Shown piece after piece: positions 28,920 through 38,655 of a stretch of DNA of 64,000 nucleotides. The DNA lies in assembly GCF_900452385.1 (NCBI RefSeq), contig NZ_UGOA01000001.1, forward strand, positions 567,501 to 631,500. The letters run 5' to 3'. Made by a program: the position numbers and the translations under genes. The DNA is from Legionella donaldsonii (GTDB taxonomy: Bacteria; Pseudomonadota; Gammaproteobacteria; Legionellales; Legionellaceae). Under the pieces are notes generated by a model that searched no databases, was not told the origin of the DNA, and worked only from the letters and a program-made list of their open reading frames with translations. How positions within the stretch are numbered: position 1 is the first letter of the stretch; each line of letters opens with the position of its first letter.

Positions 28920-30416
28920 TTAAGTCTCCGTTTCTTCTAGCTCCAGGCGATTCATTTTTCGCTGCTGCTCAAGCTGGATCATTTTTTGAGTATTTATCGT
29001 ATTGCAGAAATAATTACCATCCATACATGACATACAAGGTTGTTTGATTTGATGGCGACCACGCCGGGTTACGGCCTCGATCAGATCAGGGTGAGACTGA
29101 TACATTAACGCATCAACGCCAAGGTATTTGGCTATTTCTTCGTCTGTTAGGTGGGCCGCTATTAGTTCCTGACGGGAGGGTATGTCAATACCGTTAAAAC
29201 AGGGGTTTTTTATGGCGGGTGAGGTTGAGGCAAAATAAATTTTTTTAGCGCCAAATTCTCTTACCATTTTTACAATTTCACGTGATGTGGTACCTCGGAC
29301 AATACTGTCATCCACAATCAATACATTTTTATTGGCGATTTCAGTTCGTTGAGGCGTTAGCTTATAGCGAATATTGCGTTTGCGAGTACTTTGATTAGGC
29401 ATAATAAAAGTACGGCCTATAAATGGATTTTTATATAAGCCTTCCGAATACCGCACACCTAATTCATGAGCAAAAGACAAGGCTGCGGTATTGGCAGTGA
29501 AGGGTGCCGGAATAACAACATCTGGCAGGATATTGGGGTATTTTTTTTTCCATTGGAGAGCCAGGTTTTGTCCCATTCGCAAGCGCGCGCGATAGACACT
29601 AACGTTATTTAGAGTTGAATCCGGACGAGCAAAATAAACATATTCAAAAACACAGGGCCGAAATTCAGCAGTTTTTATTACTCGACGATATAATTTGCCC
29701 GCTTGATTAACATACGCTACTTCGCCTGGTTGAATATCTCCTTCCGGTTTAAAGCCAAGCGCATAAAACGGAGTCGTTTCCGAAGCAAAAATGATGTCTT
29801 TGCTATTATCAGATCTTGTGCGTGTCCCCCATACAAGTGGTCGAACGCCATGGGGATCGCGAAATGCAACCAATCCTTTTCCAATGACCGTACTTACGAT
29901 AGAGTAGGCGCCCTCAACATGATTAAAAATATAGTCAACCGCTTTGCAGAGAAGCTCAAAGAAATCATCGTCATCCTCTTTTTTCTTGCTAGCCTCATTA
30001 ACTAGTTGGTCAGCAAACATGAGCAATAGCGCTTCGGAATCTAATGAGGAATTAAGGTGACGATACTGCTTTAAGCGAATTTCATCGGCCAATTCCTGAT
30101 AATTAGACAGGTTGCCATTATGGGCAAGCGCAATGCCGCGCGGACTTCCAATCCACAGGGGTTGAATGTCTGAGGCAGTATAGCCACCTGCTGTAGGATA
30201 ACGCGTGTGGCCGATGCCTATGTTTCCTTTCAGTGCAAGAACATTTTCAGAAGTAAAAACTTCTTGTACTAGCCCCAAACCACTTTGACTATAAAAACGT
30301 TGCTCACAAGTCAAAATACCTGCAGCGTCTTGTCCTCGATGCTGTAGATGAATAAGACTGTCATAGAGTTCGGAAGCCACTGGTTCATGACTGTAAATGC
30401 CGACTATGCCGCACAT
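28920..30416 (-). CDS. purF: amidophosphoribosyltransferase
   Basis: PurF makes phosphoribosylamine from PRPP and glutamine, the first committed step. The 498-residue protein starts MCGIVGIYS, so removal of Met leaves the N-terminal catalytic Cys of the class II glutaminase. The PRPP-binding loop is VLIVDDSIVRGTTS (about residue 365). It is flanked by purC and purD with four-base gaps. Confidence 0.97.
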   Translation of the reverse strand: MCGIVGIYSHEPVASELYDSLIHLQHRGQDAAGILTCEQRFYSQSGLGLVQEVFTSENVLALKGNIGIGHTRYPTAGGYTASDIQPLWIGSPRGIALAHNGNLSNYQELADEIRLKQYRHLNSSLDSEALLLMFADQLVNEASKKKEDDDDFFELLCKAVDYIFNHVEGAYSIVSTVIGKGLVAFRDPHGVRPLVWGTRTRSDNSKDIIFASETTPFYALGFKPEGDIQPGEVAYVNQAGKLYRRVIKTAEFRPCVFEYVYFARPDSTLNNVSVYRARLRMGQNLALQWKKKYPNILPDVVIPAPFTANTAALSFAHELGVRYSEGLYKNPFIGRTFIMPNQSTRKRNIRYKLTPQRTEIANKNVLIVDDSIVRGTTSREIVKMVREFGAKKIYFASTSPAIKNPCFNGIDIPSRQELIAAHLTDEEIAKYLGVDALMYQSHPDLIEAVTRRGRHQIKQPCMSCMDGNYFCNTINTQKMIQLEQQRKMNRLELEETET

Positions 30417-30420
30417 AATC

Positions 30421-31410
30421 TTACCTTAAATAATGGGAAATATTTCGTTTTATGCGTTGCTCCGCAGGTTCATCAAATTCACTAAAATCAAATTCTTGAC
30501 TGGTAATCATTTCATAGAGCTGAATATAGCGTGCCGATAGCTCAGCAATTAATTCGCGTGGCGCTTGTGGTAAAACTTTATCGTTGTAGGGGTCACAGTG
30601 TTTGGCAAACCATAGGCGCACAAATTCCTTGTCGATGTTTTCTGGTTCTAAGCCTGCTGCGATACGAGCCTGATAATTAGTTGCTAACCAATAACGACTT
30701 GAATCAGGGGTATGAATTTCGTCCACTACCATGATATTGCCTTCCTTATCACGGCCGAATTCATATTTGGTATCGACTAGAATCAAACCATGCTTTTCAG
30801 CCCTTTCAACACCAGCTTGGTATAGCTTGAGTGCTAATGTGGAGGCGGCGGCCCAATCTTCTTCACTCATCCATCCTTCTGCGACAATCTCAGCAGGGGA
30901 TATTGGTCGATCATGATGAGCTTCTTTTGTTGTTGGGGTTAGGACAGGTTCTTGTAATCGCTGATTTTTTTGTAGGCCTTCAGGAAAGTAAAGACCACAA
31001 TAGTCACGAACACCCCGTTGGTATTGGGTCCATAATGACGTTTCTGTGGTGCCGGTAATATAGCCTCGGACGACAAATTCAATTGGAAAAACAGTACATT
31101 TTTTTGCGACAACTACATTGGGATCAGGTACCGCAATAATATGATTTGGAACAAGATGTCTGGTTTGCTCAAACCACCAGGCGGAAGTTAGGTTTAATAC
31201 GGCTCCTTTATAAGGAATCAGAGCAAGATGTCTATCAAAGGCAGTTAATCTATCGGTGGTAATTAATAGAATATGTCCGCCAAGATCATAAAAATCTCGT
31301 ACTTTACCTTGATTTTTTTTACCGAAAGGTAGGTTTGTTTTACTGAGGCAAAAGGGTAATGCTGCCTGAATTTCATCACAATAATTGGTAGTCATATTGA
31401 TAGCATTCAT
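30421..31410 (-). CDS. purC: SAICAR synthetase
   Basis: PurC joins CAIR and aspartate using ATP. At 329 residues it is longer than the 237-residue E. coli form and closer to the long (about 300-residue) class. It shows KVRDFYDLG, ITTDRLTAFDR, EFVVRGYITG and LILVDTKYEFG. AGGAAT lies about a dozen bases before the ATG at 31410. The first 35 bases overlap the end of the purQ(S) gene. Confidence 0.95.
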   Translation of the reverse strand: MNAINMTTNYCDEIQAALPFCLSKTNLPFGKKNQGKVRDFYDLGGHILLITTDRLTAFDRHLALIPYKGAVLNLTSAWWFEQTRHLVPNHIIAVPDPNVVVAKKCTVFPIEFVVRGYITGTTETSLWTQYQRGVRDYCGLYFPEGLQKNQRLQEPVLTPTTKEAHHDRPISPAEIVAEGWMSEEDWAAASTLALKLYQAGVERAEKHGLILVDTKYEFGRDKEGNIMVVDEIHTPDSSRYWLATNYQARIAAGLEPENIDKEFVRLWFAKHCDPYNDKVLPQAPRELIAELSARYIQLYEMITSQEFDFSEFDEPAEQRIKRNISHYLR

Positions 31411-32644
31411 GTGCGTATTGATTCCTAATTATGTTTGTTAACAAAATAGAGTTGATTAATTCATTGATATCGGCTGTATCACTCTTGAACTGCCATACCA
31501 CACCGTAGCTAATTTTTTTTACTCCTTTTACGGCGTAATGGCTTGTCAGGGTTTGTAAGGCTTGCTGCCCTATCAGATCGTCTTTTGCACGTACAAGGAA
31601 GGTTGGACTCTGTGTGTGCTCAAGCTCACCGAGTGTGGCTAATTGTTCTTTACGAGGACAATATAAAACCTCACTCTTTTTTATTTGCTCAATCATGTCT
31701 TGCGAGTCACAATCAATTTCCCAATGCACAAAGCGCTGAACAAGGACAGGAAAACCTAATTGCCTTAATGTTTGTTGTACGGTTAAAGCTTGATTGTCAG
31801 TAATAATTAATTTAACCAGACACTGATAACTGCCAGGAATTTTGTTAAAAGGCTGTAATTCGACGGAGGTCTGGGCGGAGACCTTTCTGCTGACTGGTGT
31901 TTGTTCCTTTTTAGTTTCGATATAAGCACGCATGGAAGTAAAAATGGGATCGCCGTGGATTGTGCGTTCAGGATGAGGCATGATTGCCATAACATTTCCT
32001 GTTGTGTTGCAAATGGCAGCAATATTTTTTACAGACCCATTGGGGTTAATAGGGAAATTGTCAATTAACTCTCCCTGTTCATCACAGTACTGAAAGAGAA
32101 TTAACCCCTGTTTTTCTAATTTTTCTAATAAGGCTTCCGGCATAATAAAACGTCCTTCACCATTGGCAGTAGGTAAATGGATTAGATCGCTGGCGGAGAG
32201 ATGAGACGTGAAAGCATTATCCCGATAATGAGAAGCAAGCCGCAGGTTAATCCAGGCATTGTAAAAACCTGTTCCTATTATTTTACCATCTACAATTCGT
32301 TTATTATCTGTTAGTGCCAGAGTATCGTCGGTATCCAAGCCTGGTACTAGACCTGACTCAACTAGTATTTGTGCTCCATTGCAGATACCCAATACAGGTT
32401 TACCCTGTTCACTTTGATGTTTTATTTCCTTCATGAGGGGCGCTAAAGCGGCAATAATTCCAGCACGCGAGCGATCTTCGTAAGAAAAACCACCCACGAG
32501 GACGTAACCATCCATACTGTGCAATTTTGACAGAGACTCATTCCATAAAAAGTCGATTGGCTCCATACCGGCGCGTTTTATCGCTAAAGCTGTTTCCCGT
32601 TCACAATTGGAGCCTGGAAATTGGATTAACCCTATGCGAATCAT
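31376..32644 (-). CDS. purQ: FGAM synthase glutaminase PurQ with C-terminal PurS-like extension
   Basis: PurQ releases ammonia from glutamine for PurL. Residues 1-245 are the class I amidotransferase: IQFPGSNCERE at the start, LGICNGAQ with Cys88, and HPER at 224-227 with the catalytic His. At 422 residues the protein is far longer than the usual 220-270. Residues about 272-330 and 347-422 each look like the small PurS subunit: a beta strand, a helix before LGFPVLVQRFVHWEI or KGVKKISYGVVWQF, then a helix and a closing strand. PurS bridges PurQ and small-type PurL, and no separate purS is seen here, so the extension probably serves that role. The PurS call is by pattern only and weaker than the PurQ call. 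Confidence 0.9.
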   Translation of the reverse strand: MIRIGLIQFPGSNCERETALAIKRAGMEPIDFLWNESLSKLHSMDGYVLVGGFSYEDRSRAGIIAALAPLMKEIKHQSEQGKPVLGICNGAQILVESGLVPGLDTDDTLALTDNKRIVDGKIIGTGFYNAWINLRLASHYRDNAFTSHLSASDLIHLPTANGEGRFIMPEALLEKLEKQGLILFQYCDEQGELIDNFPINPNGSVKNIAAICNTTGNVMAIMPHPERTIHGDPIFTSMRAYIETKKEQTPVSRKVSAQTSVELQPFNKIPGSYQCLVKLIITDNQALTVQQTLRQLGFPVLVQRFVHWEIDCDSQDMIEQIKKSEVLYCPRKEQLATLGELEHTQSPTFLVRAKDDLIGQQALQTLTSHYAVKGVKKISYGVVWQFKSDTADINELINSILLTNIIRNQYAHECYQYDYQLL

Positions 32645-33684
32645 AATAGCTGTACCTTTCTGTCCCCTTTTACTACACGGCCTATCTCGTAAAGAGGGAA
32701 CGATGGAAAGTTGAGTAAGACTTCCTGAACAGAACTAAGGACTTCAGGGGCTAAAAATAAAACCAAGCCTGCACCCATATTAAAGGTACGGTACATCTGG
32801 TGATCATCCAGATTGCCGAGTTTGCGCAAAAGATTAAATAGAGGTTGCTCTGGAATTTGTTTCTTGATGATTTCTACACTGCAATCGGACGGTAGAATAC
32901 GAGGAATATTTTCTAATAAACCGCCGCCTGTAATATGCGCCATCCCCTTTATGGGTAGGTTCTTCTCGAGAATTTTCAAAATGGGTTGCGTGTAATTCAG
33001 ATGAGGGATTAATAATTCTTCACCGATGGTGTGATTAAAATCCTGGAACCGGGATTCAACGTTATAACCAGCAATATCAAAAAGCAATTTTCTCGCAAGA
33101 GAATAACCATTGGTATGTAAACCACTGGAAGGAAATGCCAGAACAAGATCACCTGCACAGATGTTTTTTCCCAATATAGCCTTGTCTTTTTCAACTACAC
33201 CCGTGACGACACCAACCAGATCAAACTCTCCAGGAAGATAGGTGCCAGGCATTTCTGCTGTTTCACCGCCGACAAGAGAAATACCTTCGTTGCGGCAAGC
33301 AGAAGCAATGCCTTTGACAATTTGCTCTACAACGAGTGGTTTTAATTTAGCATTGGCAATGTAGTCAAGCAAAGTGAGCGGTTTGGCTCCCATCACCAGA
33401 ATGTCATTGGTTGTCGCACTGACAAGATCAATACCGATAGTGTCAAATTTCTGCATCATTTTGGCGACCATCATTTTTGTACCAACTCCATCAATGCTTT
33501 GGACAAGTACAGGGTGCTCATAATGATGCATGAGGTATTTCAAATCATACAAGGCTCCGAAACTGCCTATCCCAGTTAATACTTGTGGAGAGAAGGTGCT
33601 TTCTACTGCTTGTTTAATGCGACGAACCGCTTCGTTACCCGCTTCCACATCAACTCCAGCCATTTTATAATTAATGCTAGACAT
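32641..33684 (-). CDS. purM: phosphoribosylformylglycinamidine cyclo-ligase (AIR synthetase)
   Basis: PurM closes the imidazole ring using ATP. The 347-residue protein has YKMAGVDVEAGNEAV at the start, QSIDGVGTKMMVA, GGETAEMPGTY and a late HITGGGLLENIPR, all family hallmarks. Its stop overlaps the next start by four bases. Confidence 0.97.
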   Translation of the reverse strand: MSSINYKMAGVDVEAGNEAVRRIKQAVESTFSPQVLTGIGSFGALYDLKYLMHHYEHPVLVQSIDGVGTKMMVAKMMQKFDTIGIDLVSATTNDILVMGAKPLTLLDYIANAKLKPLVVEQIVKGIASACRNEGISLVGGETAEMPGTYLPGEFDLVGVVTGVVEKDKAILGKNICAGDLVLAFPSSGLHTNGYSLARKLLFDIAGYNVESRFQDFNHTIGEELLIPHLNYTQPILKILEKNLPIKGMAHITGGGLLENIPRILPSDCSVEIIKKQIPEQPLFNLLRKLGNLDDHQMYRTFNMGAGLVLFLAPEVLSSVQEVLLNFPSFPLYEIGRVVKGDRKVQLL

Positions 33685-36024
33685 TTAGATTAACCTCTCT
33701 CTTAAGCCATTTTCCCAGGCATTACTGGCGATGCTAATGGGCAAATTAATCACGGAATTGAAAGTCAAAACAGGAACGGCGATGGTTTCTCCAATCGCTG
33801 TATATGAAATAGGATAAGAACCGAATAATTGTTCCAATTCACTTAAATTTTCTGGTGATACCTCAAGGATAAATCCACCGCTTTCAGAGAATAATTTTTT
33901 GTTCGTTGGTAAATCACCAGGAATAAAGACATTCACACCAATTTTATTTTTAAAACTCATTTCTGCCAGTGCGACGGCTATCCCCCCTTCGGAAATATCA
34001 TGGGCGGATAAAATCAAACCACGCTGGATAGCTGAATAGACTGCTGTAATTTCATTGGCAAAGGAAGTTAGATCGGGTTTAGGAAGTTGGCTGCCAAGCT
34101 GCTGGTGAAGTTGATAATAAATACTGCCACCACATTCATCTTTGCGTTCACCTAATAATAGCAGAACTGAACCTGGGCGTTTTAAGGCATAAGTCAGTGC
34201 TTTGGAGAAATCAGGCATAGATCCAATACAACTAATAATAGGGCTGGGTGGAATAGAGCCTTGTGCAGACTCATTATATAAAGAAACATTGCCGGAAATA
34301 ATAGGCAAGCTGACATCAGGTGCTTCTATCATGGTGACTGCCTTGCAGGCAGCGACAATTCCTCGTACTGAATCCACAAACTCACCCATTTGGACTTGGT
34401 TTTCTGGATTGCCAAAACATAAGCAATCAGTCAGTGCAAGTGGCCAAGCTCCTATAGCAACAATGTTACGCACTGATTCCAGGACGGCATTAATTGCTCC
34501 CCAGTAAGCGTCAATTTTGTTATAACGAGGATTGTGATCGATGGATAAGGCAATACCGGTAAGACGAATTTCCGCCGGGTATTTATCTTCGTTAAAAGGT
34601 GCCATTAGGCCGGCATCAGCCCAGCCTGGTTCTATAATTGTGCGACCTTGTACCTGTTTATCATAAGTTTCAAACACAGCTGCGCGAGAAGCAATATTTT
34701 CATGTGCCAAAAGACGTAGAAGAATCTCATTCGAGTCATCATTTGCGAAGGGCTCTGGTTCAGTGCAGATTTTATTTTGTGTACAATAGGGGCGATCGTA
34801 GAGAATGCCTTGCGTGATATCTTTGGCCTGAGCAGAAACAATGGTTTTATTTTTGTATTTAACAACATATAAACCATCATTTCTTAATTTACCAATGACT
34901 GTTGCCTGTGCGCCATTACAGATTTCGGGAAGAGCGAAATGTTCGTTATAATGGGTTAGCAATGGGGTAACTAACTCTTTGGGGACTACCCACATGAAAC
35001 GCTCCTGGGTCTCAGAGCACAGGATCACTGCAGGTAATAAGTTCTCCATGCTGGTTGGTACTGAGTCGAGCTCAATGTCTGCTCCATAGCCGCCAGCCTC
35101 CGCTAGTTCCACACTGGCACAAGCTATTCCACCAGCGCCAAGATCCTTAAAGCCCACACGGCTAAGCAGGTTTTGTTCTCGTAGCAAGTTAAAAAAAGCA
35201 TAATTGGCTTTAAGAAGGTGACGTTGTAAAAAAGCATTGGGTTCTTGCACCGCCCCTTTATTTTGCTCTTCCTGTTCAGTACTGAGTGTCGCAGAGGCAA
35301 AAGCAGCACCGCCAAAGCCGCTGTTATCGGTCGGCTTACCGATCAGGACAAAATAATAATCTTCTGCATTGGCAGGGGCATAAGAGTGGATTATTTGATC
35401 TTCTCGGACGACACCTAAAGTAACAAGAGTGACCAGGCAATTTTCATTGTAGGCTTCATCGTAATACAAATCACCAGCAAGGTTAGGAATGCCAAGGGGA
35501 TTGGCATAACCTGCAATACCCTGGACAACGCCTTTTTGGATCCATTTCGTTTTAGCACGATTGATATCACCAAAGCGTAAACTGTCTGCAACGGCGATCA
35601 CTTCAGCCCCCATACAACAGACATCCCGAACATTACCGCCTACGCCTGTTGCTGCTCCTTCAAAAGGAACTAGTTGTGAGGGATGATTATGTGATTCATG
35701 ACTCACGACAATTCCGTAACGTAAGCCCTGATGATCGGTCGCTACAGCAACAATTCCAGCATCTTCTTTAGGGCCGAGAATGACATGAGGAGCTGTTGTA
35801 ACAAACTGATTCAGATACTTACGACTGCTTTTGTATGAGCAATGTTCAGAACCCTGTATCGACCATAATACGCACTCGGCGTAGTTAGGGGGGCGTTTTA
35901 ACAAGTGGTTCTGAATAGTGAGCGCTTCCTCAACGGTCAAGCGTAGATTAAATTGCTGCAGCAAACGGGCGATTTCCTCAGAGGATAATCGAGAGAAATC
36001 AAAGCAATCAGGCGTTTCTTGCAT
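33685..36024 (-). CDS. purL: FGAM synthase, small type (PurL subunit)
   Basis: PurL converts FGAR to FGAM with ATP and ammonia from PurQ. At 779 residues it is the small form without the glutaminase domain of the 1300-residue E. coli enzyme, so it needs PurQ and PurS partners. Landmarks are SEHCSYKSSRKYL near residue 60, HESHNHPSQLVPFEGAATG and a GDLYYDEAYNENCLV segment typical of small PurL. It is first in the operon; a PurR-box-like site lies 61-76 bases upstream of the start codon. Confidence 0.96.
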   Translation of the reverse strand: MQETPDCFDFSRLSSEEIARLLQQFNLRLTVEEALTIQNHLLKRPPNYAECVLWSIQGSEHCSYKSSRKYLNQFVTTAPHVILGPKEDAGIVAVATDHQGLRYGIVVSHESHNHPSQLVPFEGAATGVGGNVRDVCCMGAEVIAVADSLRFGDINRAKTKWIQKGVVQGIAGYANPLGIPNLAGDLYYDEAYNENCLVTLVTLGVVREDQIIHSYAPANAEDYYFVLIGKPTDNSGFGGAAFASATLSTEQEEQNKGAVQEPNAFLQRHLLKANYAFFNLLREQNLLSRVGFKDLGAGGIACASVELAEAGGYGADIELDSVPTSMENLLPAVILCSETQERFMWVVPKELVTPLLTHYNEHFALPEICNGAQATVIGKLRNDGLYVVKYKNKTIVSAQAKDITQGILYDRPYCTQNKICTEPEPFANDDSNEILLRLLAHENIASRAAVFETYDKQVQGRTIIEPGWADAGLMAPFNEDKYPAEIRLTGIALSIDHNPRYNKIDAYWGAINAVLESVRNIVAIGAWPLALTDCLCFGNPENQVQMGEFVDSVRGIVAACKAVTMIEAPDVSLPIISGNVSLYNESAQGSIPPSPIISCIGSMPDFSKALTYALKRPGSVLLLLGERKDECGGSIYYQLHQQLGSQLPKPDLTSFANEITAVYSAIQRGLILSAHDISEGGIAVALAEMSFKNKIGVNVFIPGDLPTNKKLFSESGGFILEVSPENLSELEQLFGSYPISYTAIGETIAVPVLTFNSVINLPISIASNAWENGLRERLI

Positions 36025-36084
36025 TTGCAGGCGCTAACCATCAAGCTAGAAAGTGCCCCATACCTTAGCGAGATTTTAGAGGAA

Positions 36085-36100
36085 AAGCAAACGTTTAATT
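36085..36100. promoter_or_regulatory. PurR-box-like site upstream of the pur operon
   Basis: AAGCAAACGTTTAATT matches the E. coli PurR operator consensus ANGCAANCGNTTNCNT at all fixed positions but one. It lies upstream of purL, where an operator would be expected; a TAAAAT-like hexamer (minus strand) a short way downstream may be the -10. Whether this organism has a PurR protein cannot be seen in the window. Confidence 0.45.
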
Positions 36101-36129
36101 TTGGTTTTTTTTAAAGCAATTTCAGTTAA

Positions 36130-37050
36130 TTATGCAAAAATAGTGCATCCTTGTTGTGCTAATTTAGGTAGCCAATCAGGCAAAAGCAGGGATTTGTTCA
36201 ATCGCAAATCAAGTTTTTCAAGCTTGCTCAATGTCTGGAGTGTGGCTGGAAGTTCGGATAGTTGATTGGCTCGCAAATCCAGGAACCGTAGTGCTTTAAG
36301 TTGACCAATTGATTCCGGGAGATGAGTTAGTTGATTATTGCGCAGATCTAGGTCAGTGAGTTTTTTAAGATCACCAATGTTTGCAGGGAGGGTATTTAAT
36401 CGATTATTTTCTAACATCAATTTTCGTAAATTGGTTAGTTTGCCGATCGATAAAGGTAGTTGGGTTAGTTGATTTTCCATGACATATAATTCTTTCAATT
36501 TTGCTAACTTGCTTAAGGCTTCAGGTAAGTTTTGAAGTTGATTCCTGTATAGGCGTAATTCAATAAGATTACTTAATTTTCCCAGGGAATCGGGAAGCGA
36601 AATAAATTGATTATAAGTTAAATTTAGATAGAGGAGATTTTTTAAATTTCCAAAAGTTTTGGGCAGTGTTTGAAGTTGATTGCCACCTAAATAAAGAAAA
36701 CGTAGTTTGCTCAAATTACCGAGTGACTCGGGGATTTCAGTTAATTGATTGTGCTGCATATCGCAAATTTGCAAATTTTTTAGTTGGGAAATATTTTCTG
36801 AAAAAGAGACAATTTTATTTGCACTTAGATTGACCGACTCTAAGGTTTCTATCGCAAAAAAAGAAGAGGGTAAATCGGTTAAATAGTTATTATAGAGACT
36901 TATTTTTTTAAGCTTTTTTAGCTGAGAAATATTTTCAGGTAATTGCCTTATACAATTTTGATCGAGATAAAGTGTTTCTAACTGGTTATATTCTATAATT
37001 TCCTTAGGAAAAGAAACGAGATCACTATTGGTTAAATTCAATAACTTCAT
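36130..37050 (-). CDS. leucine-rich-repeat protein (candidate effector)
   Basis: A 306-residue protein built almost wholly of about twelve 23-residue leucine-rich repeats of the form LxxLxLxxNxLxxLPxxIGxL, the plant/bacterial effector-like class. There is no signal peptide, membrane segment or added catalytic domain. Many Legionella LRR proteins are Dot/Icm effectors that bind host proteins; whether this one is secreted cannot be told, and its C-terminus has no strong acidic block. The first 26 bases overlap the end of the upstream nitronate monooxygenase-like gene, so the two are likely cotranscribed. Confidence 0.88.
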   Translation of the reverse strand: MKLLNLTNSDLVSFPKEIIEYNQLETLYLDQNCIRQLPENISQLKKLKKISLYNNYLTDLPSSFFAIETLESVNLSANKIVSFSENISQLKNLQICDMQHNQLTEIPESLGNLSKLRFLYLGGNQLQTLPKTFGNLKNLLYLNLTYNQFISLPDSLGKLSNLIELRLYRNQLQNLPEALSKLAKLKELYVMENQLTQLPLSIGKLTNLRKLMLENNRLNTLPANIGDLKKLTDLDLRNNQLTHLPESIGQLKALRFLDLRANQLSELPATLQTLSKLEKLDLRLNKSLLLPDWLPKLAQQGCTIFA

Positions 37051-38086
37051 TGGTTAATTCTCTTATTAAGTCAGCAGCCGATTTCTCTTGGCATAAATGA
37101 GCTGCTTGTCCAGCCCATAAGGCCATAAAATCCGTGCAATTTTGTTTTGCTGCCTCAACACGCATACTCCTTGTTAAGGCATTTTGTATTGGATAGGCAA
37201 GAATAGAGTTCTCTTGGTTTGTTAAGCGTTCGGTAAATTTGTTTCTTATGCCGCGAGCAAATTTCCCTGAAAATGCCGTGGTAAGTACGGTATTATCTTT
37301 CCGACTAGTTAATAAAACTTCTTTATATTTTGGATGAATTCCTGATTCCACGCAGGTTAAAAAAGCGGTTCCCATTTGTATACCCATAGCTCCAAGAGCG
37401 AGAGTCGCAGTTATATGGTTACTATTCATGATACCGCCTGCAGCAATAACCGGTATTTTTACCTGAGTTTTTAATAAAGGTAATAGTTCTCTAAGCTCAA
37501 GCAGAGCATCTTCGGCTTTACCAAGGAAAGTACCGCGATGACCACCTGCTTCTTTACCTTGCACAACCAGGATATCAATACCTGATTTTTCGAGAAGCAA
37601 GGCTTCTTCAACCGTAGTGGCAGTCCCAATCAAGATAGTACTATTTCTTTTTAATTGGGTTACCCACTGTGGTGCAAGTACGCCGAAAGTAAAGCTGAAA
37701 ATAGGTATTCTTTCTTCCACAATAACCTTCATTTGCTCCTCGAATGAAGGGGTATAAGGAGGATTGATGGGTTTAACTTCGTGCTTAAGTTCTACGCAAG
37801 CATTAGTAATTACTTTACAAGTTTGTTGAATTTGTTGTTGGCTGGCTATGGCTATTTCAGGAATGAACAGATTTACTGCAAATGGTTTATCAGTCAAAGC
37901 ACGAGTTTTAAGAATATTCTCTCTAAGTTCGTTGGCGGTTAAATAGCCTGCACCAAGAGAACCAATCGCTCCGGCATTACAGACAGCCGCAACTAAGGAT
38001 GGGGTTGTCGCGCCTCCCGCCATGGGTGCTTGAATTAGAGGAAAGTGGCTACCTAGTTGTTTGCTAAGTCTTGTCTGCGGCATCAA
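37025..38086 (-). CDS. nitronate monooxygenase family (2-nitropropane dioxygenase-like) flavoprotein
   Basis: A 353-residue TIM-barrel FMN enzyme. Family marks are FPLIQAPMAGGATTPSLVAAV at the start, then GSLGAGYLT, VVQGKEAGGHRG with the candidate catalytic His, VIAAGGIMNSNHITATLALGA and a GTAFLTC phosphate-binding region. Members oxidise nitronates such as propionate 3-nitronate; FabK enoyl reductases share the fold, so substrate is uncertain. The gene is divergent from the cytochrome c5 gene and overlaps the LRR gene. Confidence 0.88.
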   Translation of the reverse strand: MMPQTRLSKQLGSHFPLIQAPMAGGATTPSLVAAVCNAGAIGSLGAGYLTANELRENILKTRALTDKPFAVNLFIPEIAIASQQQIQQTCKVITNACVELKHEVKPINPPYTPSFEEQMKVIVEERIPIFSFTFGVLAPQWVTQLKRNSTILIGTATTVEEALLLEKSGIDILVVQGKEAGGHRGTFLGKAEDALLELRELLPLLKTQVKIPVIAAGGIMNSNHITATLALGAMGIQMGTAFLTCVESGIHPKYKEVLLTSRKDNTVLTTAFSGKFARGIRNKFTERLTNQENSILAYPIQNALTRSMRVEAAKQNCTDFMALWAGQAAHLCQEKSAADLIRELTNEVIEFNQ

Positions 38087-38226
38087 TGTTCTCGTTACGG
38101 AGGAAAGACTAATTGGCTATTCAGGTGAAAAACTATAACAGATAGTCGAACAATGTGAAGTCAGGCTGGAAATACTATCTTCTTGTCGGTATGATTTTTA
38201 TATTCAGGTATGAAAAGGTAATCCCC

Positions 38227-38655
38227 ATGCGTCTTAGTTTTGCTATCTCGCTCATTGCTATAGCGTTGAGTGCATACGCTAGTGATGATTTTGACCGCCA
38301 ACAAATTGAACAAAGAATTAAACCGATTGGCCAGGTACGTGTGGAAGGACAAGAGCCCGCACCGACTGCTACTGCAAAACCAGTTAAAGCAGAAGCCAGC
38401 TCTGCTAAAGAAGCTCCTGGACAGGCTACTTATGAAAAATATTGTTCGGTTTGTCACCGTGATGGTGTGGCGGGGGCACCTAAATTTCGAGTCGCGGCTG
38501 ATTGGAAACCACGAATTGAACAAAAGAAATTGGATGGGCTTGTTGCTTCATCTCTTAAAGGACTGAATGCCATGCCACCGAAGGGAACCTGCCAAGAATG
38601 CAGCGAAGAAGATCTTAAGCAAGCTATTCAATATATGACATCAGAACATGAATAA
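38227..38655 (+). CDS. cytochrome c5-like c-type cytochrome
   Basis: A 142-residue periplasmic monoheme cytochrome. The ATG at 38227 is chosen because AAGG lies about ten bases upstream and it gives a clean signal peptide (MRLSFAISLIAIALSAYA). A low-complexity Pro/Ala/Lys linker follows, then heme motif CSVCH at 73-77 and a Met ligand in AMPPKG. The extra cysteine pair in GTCQECSEEDL is typical of cytochrome c5. It probably passes electrons in respiration. The stop overlaps the dsbB start by eight bases. Confidence 0.9.
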   Translation: MRLSFAISLIAIALSAYASDDFDRQQIEQRIKPIGQVRVEGQEPAPTATAKPVKAEASSAKEAPGQATYEKYCSVCHRDGVAGAPKFRVAADWKPRIEQKKLDGLVASSLKGLNAMPPKGTCQECSEEDLKQAIQYMTSEHE

